This document shows positions 1-10,039 of a stretch of DNA of 64,000 bases, one piece after another. The stretch is from Xylocopa sonorina (lineage: Eukaryota; Arthropoda; Insecta; Hymenoptera; Apidae): the NCBI RefSeq assembly GCF_050948175.1, contig NW_027490115.1, positions 1,426,001-1,490,000 of the forward strand, in the 5' to 3' direction. Each line of letters starts with the position of its first letter. Position 1 is the stretch's first letter. Position numbers and translations under genes: made by a program. The notes below the pieces were generated by a model. It saw only the letters and a list, made by a program, of their open reading frames with translations, did no database searches and was not told the DNA's origin.

Positions 1-174
1 TGTCTAGGTATCGTAGTAATAAAGTTCAAATGCTTCTTAAAACTAGATATTGCATCTCATATCTATGTTTCCTGATAAGATATAATATTCATTGCGAAGT
101 GTTATGCATTCCTCGTATACGATTCAAATGAATGTAAATGCGACACTTCCTTGCTAGGAAATAGCGTCTGCAGA
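1..174 (+). repeat. Exemplar A-family monomer
   Basis: Diagnostic features in unit coordinates are CTAGGTATCG near the start, GTTCAAATGC (24-33), ACTAGATATTGC (42-53), CTCATATCTATG (56-67), ATATTCATTGCG (84-95), the palindrome CGTATACG (114-121) and the palindrome TCTGCAGA (167-174), which holds a PstI site. G+C is about 34% by hand count. Read on the minus strand in the frame that is open in B monomers, this unit has TGA stops made by TTCAAAT and by TTCATTG, so A units interrupt the long open frames. Runs of consecutive A units are seen at the window start and near 5.5-5.9, 9.7-10.0, 17.9-18.2, 35.3-35.6, 42.6-42.9 and 51.3-51.6 kb. Confidence 0.93.
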
Positions 175-468
175 TGTCTAGGTATCGTAACAATAGAGTT
201 CAAATGCTTCTTAAAACTAGATATTGCATCTCATATCTATGTCTCATGATAAGATATAATATTTATTGCGAAGTGTTATGCATTCCTCGTATACGATTCA
301 AATGAATGTAAATGCGACACTACCTTGCATGGAAATAGCGTTTGCGGTTGTCTACGTATCGTAGCAATAGAGTTCTTATGATTCTTAAAACGCGATATCG
401 CAGCCCATTTCTATGTTTCATGGTAAGATATAATATGATTTGCGAAGTGTTATGTATTCCTCGTCTAC
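1..468 (+). repeat. Long-range duplicate copy 1 (103-monomer offset)
   Basis: This segment matches 17921-18388 with one difference noticed (AGCG at 337-340 versus AGAG). The offset is 17920 bp, which is 103 units minus the two 1-bp deletions lying between the copies. It contains two A units and the left part of a B unit marked by TTTGCGGTTG. Similarity ends near 469, where CTACACTT here corresponds to CTACGATT in the other copy. Confidence 0.9.
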
Positions 469-522
469 ACTTCAAAGGAATGTAAATGCGACACTTCCTT
501 GCAAAGAAATAGCGTTTGCAGA
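349..522 (+). repeat. Exemplar B-family monomer
   Basis: This unit shares the backbone with the A family but differs at clustered positions: CTACGTATCGTAG at the start, GTTCTTATGATTC, AAAACGCGATATCGC (contains EcoRV GATATC), CATTTCTATG, CATGGTAAG, ATATGATTTGCG, GTATTCC instead of GCATTCC, CGTCTACACTT instead of CGTATACGATT, and TTTGCAGA instead of TCTGCAGA. It is the commoner type in the window. A near relative has TTCTAATGC in place of TTCTTATG. One minus-strand frame crosses the whole unit without a stop (58 codons), so runs of B units give long but repetitive open frames. Confidence 0.93.
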
Positions 523-525
523 TGT

Positions 526-538
526 CTACGTATCGTAG
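526..538. repeat. Inverted repeat CTACG-TAT-CGTAG
   Basis: Five-base arms around a 3-base centre at unit positions 4-16 of B monomers. CTACGCATCGTAG variants keep the arms. A units (CTAGGTATCGTAG) keep only three-base arms, and B' units (CAACCTGTCGTAG) lose the symmetry. Confidence 0.88.
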
Positions 539-565
539 CAATAGATTTCTAATGCTTCTTAAAAC

Positions 566-575
566 GCGATATCGC
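566..575. repeat. 10-bp perfect palindrome GCGATATCGC
   Basis: A perfect palindrome in most B units, containing an EcoRV site and two CpGs. A units lose it at the same position through GAGATATTGC or TAGATATTGC, but form other dyads nearby. Confidence 0.9.
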
Positions 576-739
576 ATCTCATTTCTATGTTTCATGGTAA
601 GATATAATATAATTTGCGAAGTGTCATGTATTCCTCGTCTACACTTCAAGCGAATGTAAATGCGATACTTCCTTGCAATTAAATAGCGTTTGCAGATGTC
701 TACGTATCGAAGCAATAGTGTTCAAATGCTTCTTAAAAC

Positions 740-754
740 GAGATATTGCATCTC
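740..754. repeat. A-type dyad GAGAT-ATTGC-ATCTC
   Basis: Five-base inverted arms with a 5-base loop, at the position where B units have GCGATATCGC. The other A form has a longer dyad here: TAGATA at 44-49 pairs with TATCTA at 60-65. Dyad symmetry is therefore present in both families at this place through different bases. Confidence 0.8.
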
Positions 755-842
755 ATATCTATGTTTCATGATAAGATATAATATTCATTGCGAAGTGTTA
801 TGCATTCCTCGTCTACGATTCAAATGAGTGTATATGCGACAC

Positions 843-856
843 TTCCTTGCAAGGAA
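843..856. repeat. 14-bp perfect palindrome TTCCTTGCAAGGAA
   Basis: The sequence equals its own reverse complement and occupies unit positions 147-160. It recurs in very many units. In others the centre varies (TTGCTAGG, TTGCCAGG, CTCGCTAGG, TTGAAAGG, TTCCTAGG) while the outer TTCC or TTCCT and AGGAA or GGAA arms remain. Common exceptions are TTGCAAAGAA and TTCTTTGC. It could be a dimeric protein site or a cruciform-prone spot, but neither is shown. Confidence 0.9.
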
Positions 857-1230
857 ATAGCGTTTGCAGATGTCTACGTATCGTAGCAATAGAGCTCTTA
901 TGATTCTTAAAATGCGATATCGAGTCTCATTTCTATGTTTCATGGCAAGAAATAATGTGATTTGCGAAGTGTTATGCATTCCTCGTCTACACTTCAAATG
1001 AATGTAAGGGCGACACTTCCTCGCTAGGAAATAGCGTTTGCAGATGTCTACGTATCGTAGCAATAGAGTTCTTATGATTCTTAAAACGCGATATCGCAGC
1101 CCATTTCTATGTTTCATGGTAAGATATAATATGATTTGCGAAGTGTTATGTATTCCTCGTCTACACTTCAAATGAATGTGAATGCGACACTTCCTCGCTA
1201 GGAAATAGCGTTTGCAGATGTCTACGTATC

Positions 1231-1870
1231 GTAGCAATAGAGTTCTTATGATTCTTAAAACGCGATATCGCATCTCATTTCTATGTTTTATGGTAAGATA
1301 TAATATGATTTGCGAAGTGTTATGTATTCCTCGTCTACACTTCAAAGGAATGTAAATGCGACACTTCCTTGCAAAGAAATAGCGTTTGCAGATGTCTACG
1401 TATCGTAGCAATAGATTTCTAATGCTTCTTAAAACGCGATATCGCATCTCATTTCTGTGTTTCATGGTAAGATATAATATAATTTGCGAAGTGTCATGTA
1501 TTCCTCGTCTACACTTCAAGCGAATGTAAATGCGATACTTCCTTGCAATTAAATAGCGTTTGCAGATGTCTACGTATCGAAGCAATAGTGTTCAAATGCT
1601 TCTTAAAACGAGATATTGCATCTCATATCTATGTTTCATGATAAGATATAATATTCATTGCGAAGTGTTATGCATTCCTCGTCTACGATTCAAATGAGTG
1701 TATATGCGACACTTCCTTGCAAGGAAATAGCGTTTGCAGATGTCTACGTATCGTAGCAATAGAGCTCTTATGATTCTTAAAATGCGATATCGAGTCTCAT
1801 TTCTATGTTTCATGGCAAGAAATAATGTGATTTGCGAAGTGTTATGCATTCCTCGTCTACACTTCAAATG
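1231..1870 (+). repeat. 5-monomer duplication, copy 2
   Basis: Partner of 361-1000. It ends near 1870, where GTGTAAATG replaces TGTAAGGGC. The TTTGCGGTTG marker at 341 reappears at 1907, an offset of 9 units, so the left edge of the window holds overlapping short duplications. Confidence 0.86.
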
Positions 1871-3828
1871 AGTGTAAATGCGACACTTCCTTGCAAGGAA
1901 ATAGCGTTTGCGGTTGTCTACGTATCGTAGCAATAGAGTTCTTATGATTCTTAAAACGCGATATCGCATCCCATTTCTATGTTTCATGGTAAGATATAAT
2001 ATGATTTGCGAAGTGTTATGTATTCCTCGTCTACACTTCAAAGGAATGTAAATGCGACACTTCCTTGCAAAGAAATAGCGTTTGCAGATGTCTACGTATC
2101 GTAGCAATATATTTCTAATGCTTCTTAAAACGCGATATCGCATCTCATTTCTATGTCTCATGGTAAGATATAATATGATTTGCGAAGTGTTATGTATTCC
2201 TCGTCTACACTTCAAATGAATGTAAAAGCGACTCTTCCTTGCTAGGAAATAGCGTTTGCAGATGTCTACCTATCGTAGCAATAGAGTTCTTATGATTCTT
2301 AGAACGCGATATCGCAACTCATTTCTATGTTTCATGGTAAGAAATAATATGATTTGCGATGTGTTATGTATTCCTAGTCTACACTTCAAATGAATGTGAA
2401 TGCGACACTTCCTCGCTAGGAAATAGCGTTTGCAGATGTCTACGTATCGTAGCAATAGTGATCTTATGATTCTTAAAACGCGATATCGCATCTCATTTCT
2501 ATGTTTCATGGTAAGATATAATATGATTTGCGAAGTGTTATGTATTCCTCGTCTACACTTCAAATGAATGTAAATGCGACACTTCCTTGCTAGGAAATAG
2601 CGCCTGCAGATGTCTAGGTATCGTAGCGATAGATTTCTAATGCTACTTAAAACGCGATATCGCATCTCATTTCTATGTTTCATGGTAAGATATAATATGA
2701 TTTGCGAAGTGTTATGTATTCCTCGTCTGCACTTCAAATCAATGTAAACGCGACACTTCCTTGCAAAGAAATAGCGTTTGCAGATGTCTACGTATCGTAG
2801 CAATAGATATCTAATGCTTCTTAAAACGCGATATCGCATCTCATTTCTATGTTTCATGGTAAGATATAATATGATTTGCGAAGTGTCATGTATTCCTCGT
2901 CTACACTTCAAATGAATGTAAATGCGACACTTCCTAGCAAGGAAATAGCGTTTGCAGATGTCTACGTATCGTAGCAATAGATTTCTAATGCTTCTTAAAA
3001 CGCGATATCGCATCTCATTTCTATGTTTCATGGTAAGATATGATATGATTTGCGAAGTGCCATGTATTCCTCGTCTACACTTCAAATGAATGTAAATGCG
3101 ACACTTCCTTGTTAGGAAATAGCGTCTGCAGATGTCTAGGTATCGTAGCAATAGAGTTCAAATGCTTCTTAAAACGAGATATTGCATTTCATATTTTTGT
3201 TTCATGATAAGATATAATATTCATTGCGAAGTGTTATGCATTCCTCGTCTACGATTCAAATGAACGTAAATGCGACACTTCCTTGCAAGGAAACAGCGTT
3301 TGCAGATGCCTACGTATCGTAGCAATGGAGTTCTTATGATTTCTAAAACGCGATATCGCATCTCATTTCTATGGTTTATGGTAAGATATAATATGATTTG
3401 CGAAGTGTCATGTATTCCTCGTCTACACTTCAAATGAATGTAAATGCGACACTTCCTTGCAAGGAAATAGCGTCTGCAGATGTCTACGTATCGCAGCAAC
3501 AGAGTTCTTATGATTCTTAAAACGCGATGTCGCATCTTATTTCTATGGTTTATGGTAAGATATAATATGATTTGCGAAGTGTCATGTATTCCTCGTCTAC
3601 ACTTCATATGAATGTAAATGCGACACTTCCTTGCAAGGAAATAGCGTTTGCAGATGTCTACCTATCGTAGCAATAGAGTTCTAGTGCTTCTTAAAACGCG
3701 ATATTGCTTCCCATATCTATGTTTCATGATAAGATATAATATTCATTGAGAAGTGTTATGCATTCCTCGTCTACGATTCAAATGAATGTAAATGCGACAC
3801 TTTCTTGCCAGGAAATAGCGTTTGCAGA

Positions 3829-4001
3829 TGTCTACGTATCGTAGCAATGGAGTTCTTATGATACTTAAAACCCGATATCGCATCTCATTTCTATGTTTCA
3901 TGGTAAGATATAATATGATTTGGAAGTGTCATGTATTCCTCGTCTACACTTCAAATGAATGTAAATGCGACACTTCCTTGCTAGGAAATAGCGTCTGCAG
4001 A
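3829..4001 (+). repeat. 173-bp monomer with private 1-bp deletion
   Basis: GATTTGCGAAGTG reads GATTTGGAAGTG; one C is missing between 3922 and 3923. Unit starts are at 1+174k before this point and at 174k after it. No other unit with TTTGGAAG was seen, so the deletion was not spread by later duplication. Confidence 0.93.
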
Positions 4002-4708
4002 TGTCTAGGTATCGTAGTAATAAAGTTCAAATGCTTCTTAAAACTAGATATTGCATCTCATATCTATGTTTCATGTTAAGATATAATATTCATTGCGAAG
4101 TGTTATGCATTCCTCGTCTACGATTCAAATGAATGTAAATGCGACACTTCCTTGCAAGGAAATAGCGTTTGCTGATGTCTACCTATCGTAGCAATAGAGT
4201 TCTAATGCTTCTTAAAACGCGATATCGCATCTCATTTCTATGTTTCATGGTAAGATATAATATGATTTGCGAAGTGTTATGTATTCCTCGTCTACACTTC
4301 AAATGAATGTAAATGCGACTCTTCCTTGCAAAGAAATAGCGTTTGCAGATGTCTACGTATCGTAGCAATAGAGTTCTTATGATTCTTAAAACGCGATATC
4401 GAATCTCATTTCTATGTTTCATGGCAAGATATAATGTGATTTGCGAAGTGTTATGCATTCCTCGTCTACGATTCAAATGAATGTAAATGCGACACTTCCT
4501 TGCAAGGAAATAGCGTTTGCAGATGTCTACCTATCGTAGCAATAGCGTTCTAATGCTTCTTAAAACGCGATATCGCATCTCATTTCTATGTCTCATGGTA
4601 AGATATAATATGATTTGCGAAGTGTTATGTATTCCTCGTCTACACTTCAAATGAATGTAAAAGCGACTCTTCCTTGCTAGGAAATAGCGTTTGCAGATGT
4701 CTACCTAT

Positions 4709-5863
4709 CGTAGCAATAGAGTTCTTATGATTCTTAAAACGCGATATCGCAACTCATTTCTATGTTTCATGGTAAGAAATAATATGATTTGCGATGTGTT
4801 ATGTATTCCTAGTCTACACTTCAAATGAATGTGAATGCGACACTTCCTCGCTAGGAAATAGCGTTTGCAGATGTCTACGTATCGTAGCAATAGTGATCTT
4901 ATGATTCTTAAAACGCGATATCGCATCTCATTTCTATGTTTCATGGTAAGATATAATATGATTTGCGAAGTGTTATGTATTCCTCGTCTACACTTCAAAT
5001 GAATGTAAATGCGACACTTCCTTGCTAGGAAATAGCGCCTGCAGATGTCTAGGTATCGTAGCGATAGATTTCTAATGCTACTTAAAACGAGATATTGCAT
5101 TTCATATTTTTGTTTCATGATAAGATATAATATTCATTGCGAAGTGTTATGCATTCCTCGTCTACGATTCAAATGAACGTAAATGCGACACTTCCTTGCA
5201 AGGAAACAGCGTTTGCAGATGCCTACGTATCGTAGCAATGGAGTTCTTATGATTTCTAAAACGCGATATCGCATCTCATTCCTATGGCTTATGGTAAGAT
5301 ATAATATGATTTGCGAAGTGACATGTATTCCTCGTCTACACTTCAAATGAATGTAAATGCGACACTTCCTTGCAAGGAAATAGCGTCTGCAGATGTCTAC
5401 GTATCGCAGCAATAGAGTTCTTATGATTCTTAAAACGCGATATCGCATCTTATTTCTATGGTTTATGGTAAGATATAATATGATTTGCGAAGTGTCATGT
5501 ATTCCTCGTCTACACTTCAAATGAATGTAAATGCGACACTTCCTTGCTAGGAAATAGCGTCTGCAGATGTCTAGGTATCGTAGTAATAAAGTTCAAATGC
5601 TTCTTAAAACTAGATATTGCATCTCATATCTATGTTTCATGATAAGATATAATATTCATTGCGAAGTGTTATGCATTCCTCGTATACGATTCAAATGAAT
5701 GTAAATGCGACACTTCCTTCCTAGGAAATAGCGTCTGCAGATGTCTAGGTATCGTAACAATAGAGTCCAAATGCTTCTTAAAACTAGATATTGCATCTCA
5801 TATCTATGTTTCATGATAAGATATAATATTCATTGCGAAGTGTTATGCATTCCTCGTATACGA
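4709..5863 (+). repeat. 24-monomer-offset duplication, copy 1
   Basis: Matches 8885-10039 at an offset of 4176 bp. Only three substitutions were noticed (CATTCC/CATTTC near 5280, GACATG/GTCATG near 5321, and TTATGC/TTACGC in the second copy near 9847). The segment is itself a recombinant: 4706-5085 matches 2271-2650, and 5085-5518 matches 3172-3605. It is therefore a shortened descendant of the 2.27-3.6 kb region lacking three monomers. Confidence 0.9.
5046..5219 (+). repeat. Hybrid B/A monomer at a recombination junction
   Basis: The left part (GCGATAGATTTCTAATGCTACTTAAAAC) follows the unit at about 2610-2650; the right part (GAGATATTGCATTTC and ATATTTTTG) follows the unit at about 3172-3290. 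The switch falls within or beside the conserved CTTAAAAC at about 5080-5088 and keeps exact register, removing three monomers (522 bp). This is the expected product of in-register unequal exchange. The same hybrid occurs at 9222-9395, so the deletion came before the 24-monomer duplication. Confidence 0.85.
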
Positions 5864-7307
5864 TTCAAATGAATGTAAATGCGACACTTCCTCGCTAGGA
5901 AATAGCGTTTGCAGATGTCTACGTATCGTAGCAATAGAGTTCTTATGATTCGTAAAACGCGATATCGCATCTCATTTCTATGTTTTATGGTAAGATATAA
6001 TATGATTTGCGAAGTGTTATGTATTCCTCGTCTACACTTCAAAGGAATGTAAATGCGACACTTCCTTGCAAAGAAATAGCGTTTGCAGATGTCTACGTAT
6101 CGTAGCAATAGATTTCTAATGCTTCTTAAAACGCGATATCGCATCTCATTTCTATGTTTCATGGTAAGATATAATATAATTTGCGAAGTGTCATGTATTC
6201 CTCGTCTACACTTCAAACGAATGTAAATGCGATCCTTCCTTGCAATTAAATAGCGTTTGCAGATGTCTACGTATCGAAGCAATTGTGTTCAAATGCTCCT
6301 TAAAACGAGATATTGCATCTCATATCTATGTTTCGTGATAAGATATAATATTCATTGCGAAGTGTTATGCATTCCTCGTCTACGATTCAAATGAGTGTAA
6401 ATGCGACACTTCCTTGCAAGGAAATAGCTTTTGCAGATGTCTACGTATCGTAGCAATAGAGCTCTTATGATTCATAAAACGCAATACCGCATCTCATTTC
6501 TATGTTTCATGGTAAGATATAATATGATTTGCCAAGTGTTATGAATTCCTCGTCTACACTTCAAATGAATGTAAATGCGACTCTTCCTTGCAAAGAAATA
6601 GCGTTTGCAGATGTCTACCTGTCGTAGCAATAGAGTTCTAATGCTTCTTAAAACGCGATATTGCATCTCATTTCTATGTTTCATGGTAAGATATAATTTG
6701 ATTTGCGAAGTGTTATGTATTTCTCTTCTACACTTCAAATGAATGTAAATGCGACACTTCCTTGCAAAGAAATAGCGTTTGCAGATGTCTACGTATCGTA
6801 GCAATAGATTACTAATGCTACTTATAACGCGATATCGCATCTCACTTCTATGTTTCATGGTAAGATATTATATGATTTGCGAAGTGTCATGTATTCCTCG
6901 TCTACACTTCAAATGAGTGTAAATGCGACACTTCTTTGCTAGGAAATAGCGTCTGCAGATGTCTAGGTATCGTAGCAATAGAGTTCAAATGCTTCTTAAA
7001 ACGAGATATTGCATCTCATATCTATGTTTCATGATAAGATATAATATTCATTGCGAAGTGTTATGCATTCCTCGTATACGATTCAAATGAATGTAAATGC
7101 GACGCTTCCTTGCAAGGAAATAGCGTTTGCAGATGTCTACGCATCGTAGCAGTAGAGTTCTTATGATTCTTAAAACGCAATACCGCATCTCATTTCTATG
7201 TTTCATGGTAAGATATAATATGATTTGCGAAGTGTCATGTATTCCTCGTCTACACTTCAAATGAATGTAAAGGCGACACTTCCTTGCAAGGAAATAGCGT
7301 TTGCAGA

Positions 7308-7829
7308 TGTCAACCTGTCGTAGCAATAGAGTTCTAATTCTTCTTAAAACGCGATATCGCATCTCATTTCTATGTTTCATGCTAAGATATAATATGATTT
7401 GCGAATTGTTATTTATTCCTCGTTTACACTTCAAATGAATGTAAAGGCGACACTTCCTTGCAAGGAAATAGCGTTTGCAGATGTCAACCTGTCGTAGCAA
7501 TAGAGTTCTGATGCTTCTTAAAACGCGATATCGCATCTCATTTCTATGTTTCATGCTAAGATATAATATGATTTGCGAATTGTTATTTATTCCTCGTCTA
7601 CACTTCAAATGAATGTAAAGGCGACACTTCCTTGCAAGGAAATAGCGTTTGCAGATGTCAACCTGTCGTAGCAATAGAGTTCTAATGCTTCTTAAAACGC
7701 GATATCGCATCTCATTTCTATGTTTCATGCTAAGATATAATATGATTTGCGAAGTGTTATGTATTTCTCGTCTACACTTCAAATGAATGTAAATGCGACA
7801 CTTCCATGCAAGGAAATAGCGTTTGCAGA
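7308..7829 (+). repeat. Three consecutive B' monomers (local expansion)
   Basis: Three adjoining units begin TGTCAACCTGTCG instead of TGTCTACGTATCG and carry CATGCTAAG; the first two also carry GCGAATTGTTATTTATTCC and GTAAAGGCGAC. They are nearly identical to each other, which points to single-monomer amplification inside the larger array. The third unit changes to GCGAAGTGTTATGTATTTC in its right half. The same B' group is found at 8526-8900, 14094-14600, 15312-15560 and 19836-20110. Confidence 0.88.
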
Positions 7830-8003
7830 TTCCTACGTATCGTAGCAATATATTTCTAATGCTTCTTAAAACGCGATATCGCATCTCATTTCTATGTTTC
7901 ATGGTAAGATATAATATGATTTGCGAAGTGTTATGAATTCCTCGTCTACACTTCAAATGAATGTAAATGCGACACTTCCTTGCAAAGAAATAGCGTTTGC
8001 AGA

Positions 8004-8177
8004 TGTCTACGTATCGTAGCAATAGATTACTAATGCTACTTAAAACGCGATATCGCATCTCATTTCTATGTTTCATGGTAAGATATAATATGATTGGCGA
8101 ACTCTTATGCATTCCACGTCTACACTTCAAATTAATGTAAATGCGACACTTCTTTGCTAGGAAATAGCGTCTGCAGA
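8004..8177 (+). repeat. B variant with GGCGAACTCTT
   Basis: The usual TTTGCGAAGTGTTATG is replaced by TTGGCGAACTCTTATG, followed here by CATTCCACGTCTACAC, a coordinated cluster of substitutions that behaves as one haplotype. The same signature is seen near 14.88, 15.58, 24.45, 27.58, 32.98, 33.50, 36.46, 36.98, 39.59, 43.76, 44.28, 46.90, 52.11, 52.64, 53.86, 56.29, 57.16 and 60.99 kb, with GGCGATCTCTT forms near 41.15 and 48.46 kb. Some copies have the right part replaced by the common GTATTCCTCG form, which suggests later exchange. Confidence 0.87.
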
Positions 8178-8884
8178 TGTCTAGGTATCGCAGCAATGGA
8201 GTTCGAATGCGTCTTAAAACGAGATATTGCATCTCATATCTATGTTTCATGATAAGATATAATATTCATTGCGAAGTGTTATGCATTCCTCGTATACGAT
8301 TCAAATGAATGTAAATGCGACGCTTCCTTGCAAGGAAATAGCGTTTGCAGATGTCTACGCATCGTAGCAATAGAGTTCTTATGATTCTTAAAACGCAATA
8401 CCGCATCTCATTTCTATGTTTCATGGTAAGATATAATATGATTTGCGAAGTGTCATGTATTCCTCGTCTACACTTCAAATGAATGTAAAGGCGACACTTC
8501 CTTGCAAGGAAATAGCGTTTGCAGATGTCAACCTGTCGTAGCAATAGAGTTCTAATGCTTCTTAAAACGCGATATCGCATCTCATTTCTATGTTTCATGC
8601 TAAGATATAATATGATTTGCGAATTGTTATTTATTCCTCGTCTACACTTCAAATGAATGTAAAGGCGACACTTCCTTGCAAGGAAATAGCGTTTGCAGAT
8701 GTCAACCTGTCGTAGCAATAGAGTTCTAATGCTTCTTAAAACGCGATATCGCATCTCATTTCTATGTTTCATGCTAAGATATAATATGATTTGCGAATTG
8801 TTATTTATTCCTCGTCTACACTTCAAATGAATGTAAAGGCGACACTTCCTTGCAAGGAAATAGCGTTTGCAGATGTCAACCTGT

Positions 8885-10039
8885 CGTAGCAATAGAGTTC
8901 TTATGATTCTTAAAACGCGATATCGCAACTCATTTCTATGTTTCATGGTAAGAAATAATATGATTTGCGATGTGTTATGTATTCCTAGTCTACACTTCAA
9001 ATGAATGTGAATGCGACACTTCCTCGCTAGGAAATAGCGTTTGCAGATGTCTACGTATCGTAGCAATAGTGATCTTATGATTCTTAAAACGCGATATCGC
9101 ATCTCATTTCTATGTTTCATGGTAAGATATAATATGATTTGCGAAGTGTTATGTATTCCTCGTCTACACTTCAAATGAATGTAAATGCGACACTTCCTTG
9201 CTAGGAAATAGCGCCTGCAGATGTCTAGGTATCGTAGCGATAGATTTCTAATGCTACTTAAAACGAGATATTGCATTTCATATTTTTGTTTCATGATAAG
9301 ATATAATATTCATTGCGAAGTGTTATGCATTCCTCGTCTACGATTCAAATGAACGTAAATGCGACACTTCCTTGCAAGGAAACAGCGTTTGCAGATGCCT
9401 ACGTATCGTAGCAATGGAGTTCTTATGATTTCTAAAACGCGATATCGCATCTCATTTCTATGGCTTATGGTAAGATATAATATGATTTGCGAAGTGTCAT
9501 GTATTCCTCGTCTACACTTCAAATGAATGTAAATGCGACACTTCCTTGCAAGGAAATAGCGTCTGCAGATGTCTACGTATCGCAGCAATAGAGTTCTTAT
9601 GATTCTTAAAACGCGATATCGCATCTTATTTCTATGGTTTATGGTAAGATATAATATGATTTGCGAAGTGTCATGTATTCCTCGTCTACACTTCAAATGA
9701 ATGTAAATGCGACACTTCCTTGCTAGGAAATAGCGTCTGCAGATGTCTAGGTATCGTAGTAATAAAGTTCAAATGCTTCTTAAAACTAGATATTGCATCT
9801 CATATCTATGTTTCATGATAAGATATAATATTCATTGCGAAGTGTTACGCATTCCTCGTATACGATTCAAATGAATGTAAATGCGACACTTCCTTCCTAG
9901 GAAATAGCGTCTGCAGATGTCTAGGTATCGTAACAATAGAGTCCAAATGCTTCTTAAAACTAGATATTGCATCTCATATCTATGTTTCATGATAAGATAT
10001 AATATTCATTGCGAAGTGTTATGCATTCCTCGTCTACGA
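8885..10039 (+). repeat. 24-monomer-offset duplication, copy 2
   Basis: Partner of 4709-5863 and carries the same hybrid monomer (9222-9395). The left edge lies inside a unit that begins with the B' signature TGTCAACCTGTCG. The exchange point is therefore within that monomer, at about 8880-8920. Confidence 0.88.

Larger units (their letters stand above)
361..1000 (+). repeat. 5-monomer duplication, copy 1
   Basis: Matches 1231-1870 at an offset of 870 bp (5 units). Four substitutions were noticed: two in the CAGCCC/CATCTC site, one in TTTCA/TTTTA and one in CTATG/CTGTG. It includes a distinctive unit with GCTCTTATG, AATGCGATATCGAGTC and GGCAAGAAATAATGTG. That unit recurs near 39.1-39.25 and 46.4-46.55 kb. 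Confidence 0.88.
6870..8778 (+). repeat. 39-monomer-offset duplication, copy 1
   Basis: Matches 13656-15564 at an offset of 6786 bp over about 11 units. Few differences were noticed, including AGCAGTAG/AGCAATAG near 7149, TTCTGATGC/TTCTAATGC near 7506 and CTTATG/CTTCTG near 8382. It includes the B' expansion and the GGCGAACTCTT unit. The minus-strand frame from 7048 to 8250 is open for 400 codons here because several B-type units lie in a row. Confidence 0.9.

Noticed and set aside
81..88. TATAATAT as a promoter -10 box or TATA box
   Set aside because: It is part of the AT-rich backbone present in almost every monomer, with no paired upstream element, initiation signal or gene.
167..174. TCTGCAGA palindrome as a functional site
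   Set aside because: It is confined mostly to A-type units and lost in B units (TTTGCAGA). It is useful as a PstI marker, but nothing supports a binding role.
3822..4079. 85-codon plus-strand open frame
   Set aside because: It lies across the 1-bp deletion at 3922/3923 and is a chance frame made by that shift within satellite monomers. It is not repeated elsewhere.
7048..8250. 400-codon minus-strand open frame (likewise 13834-15036, 8266-9294, 2270-3151, 18240-19157 and many shorter ones)
   Set aside because: The translation is a 58-residue unit repeated, set by the 174-bp period. Frames stop wherever an A-type monomer occurs, starts are arbitrary internal ATGs, and no domain, signal peptide or gene context is recognisable.
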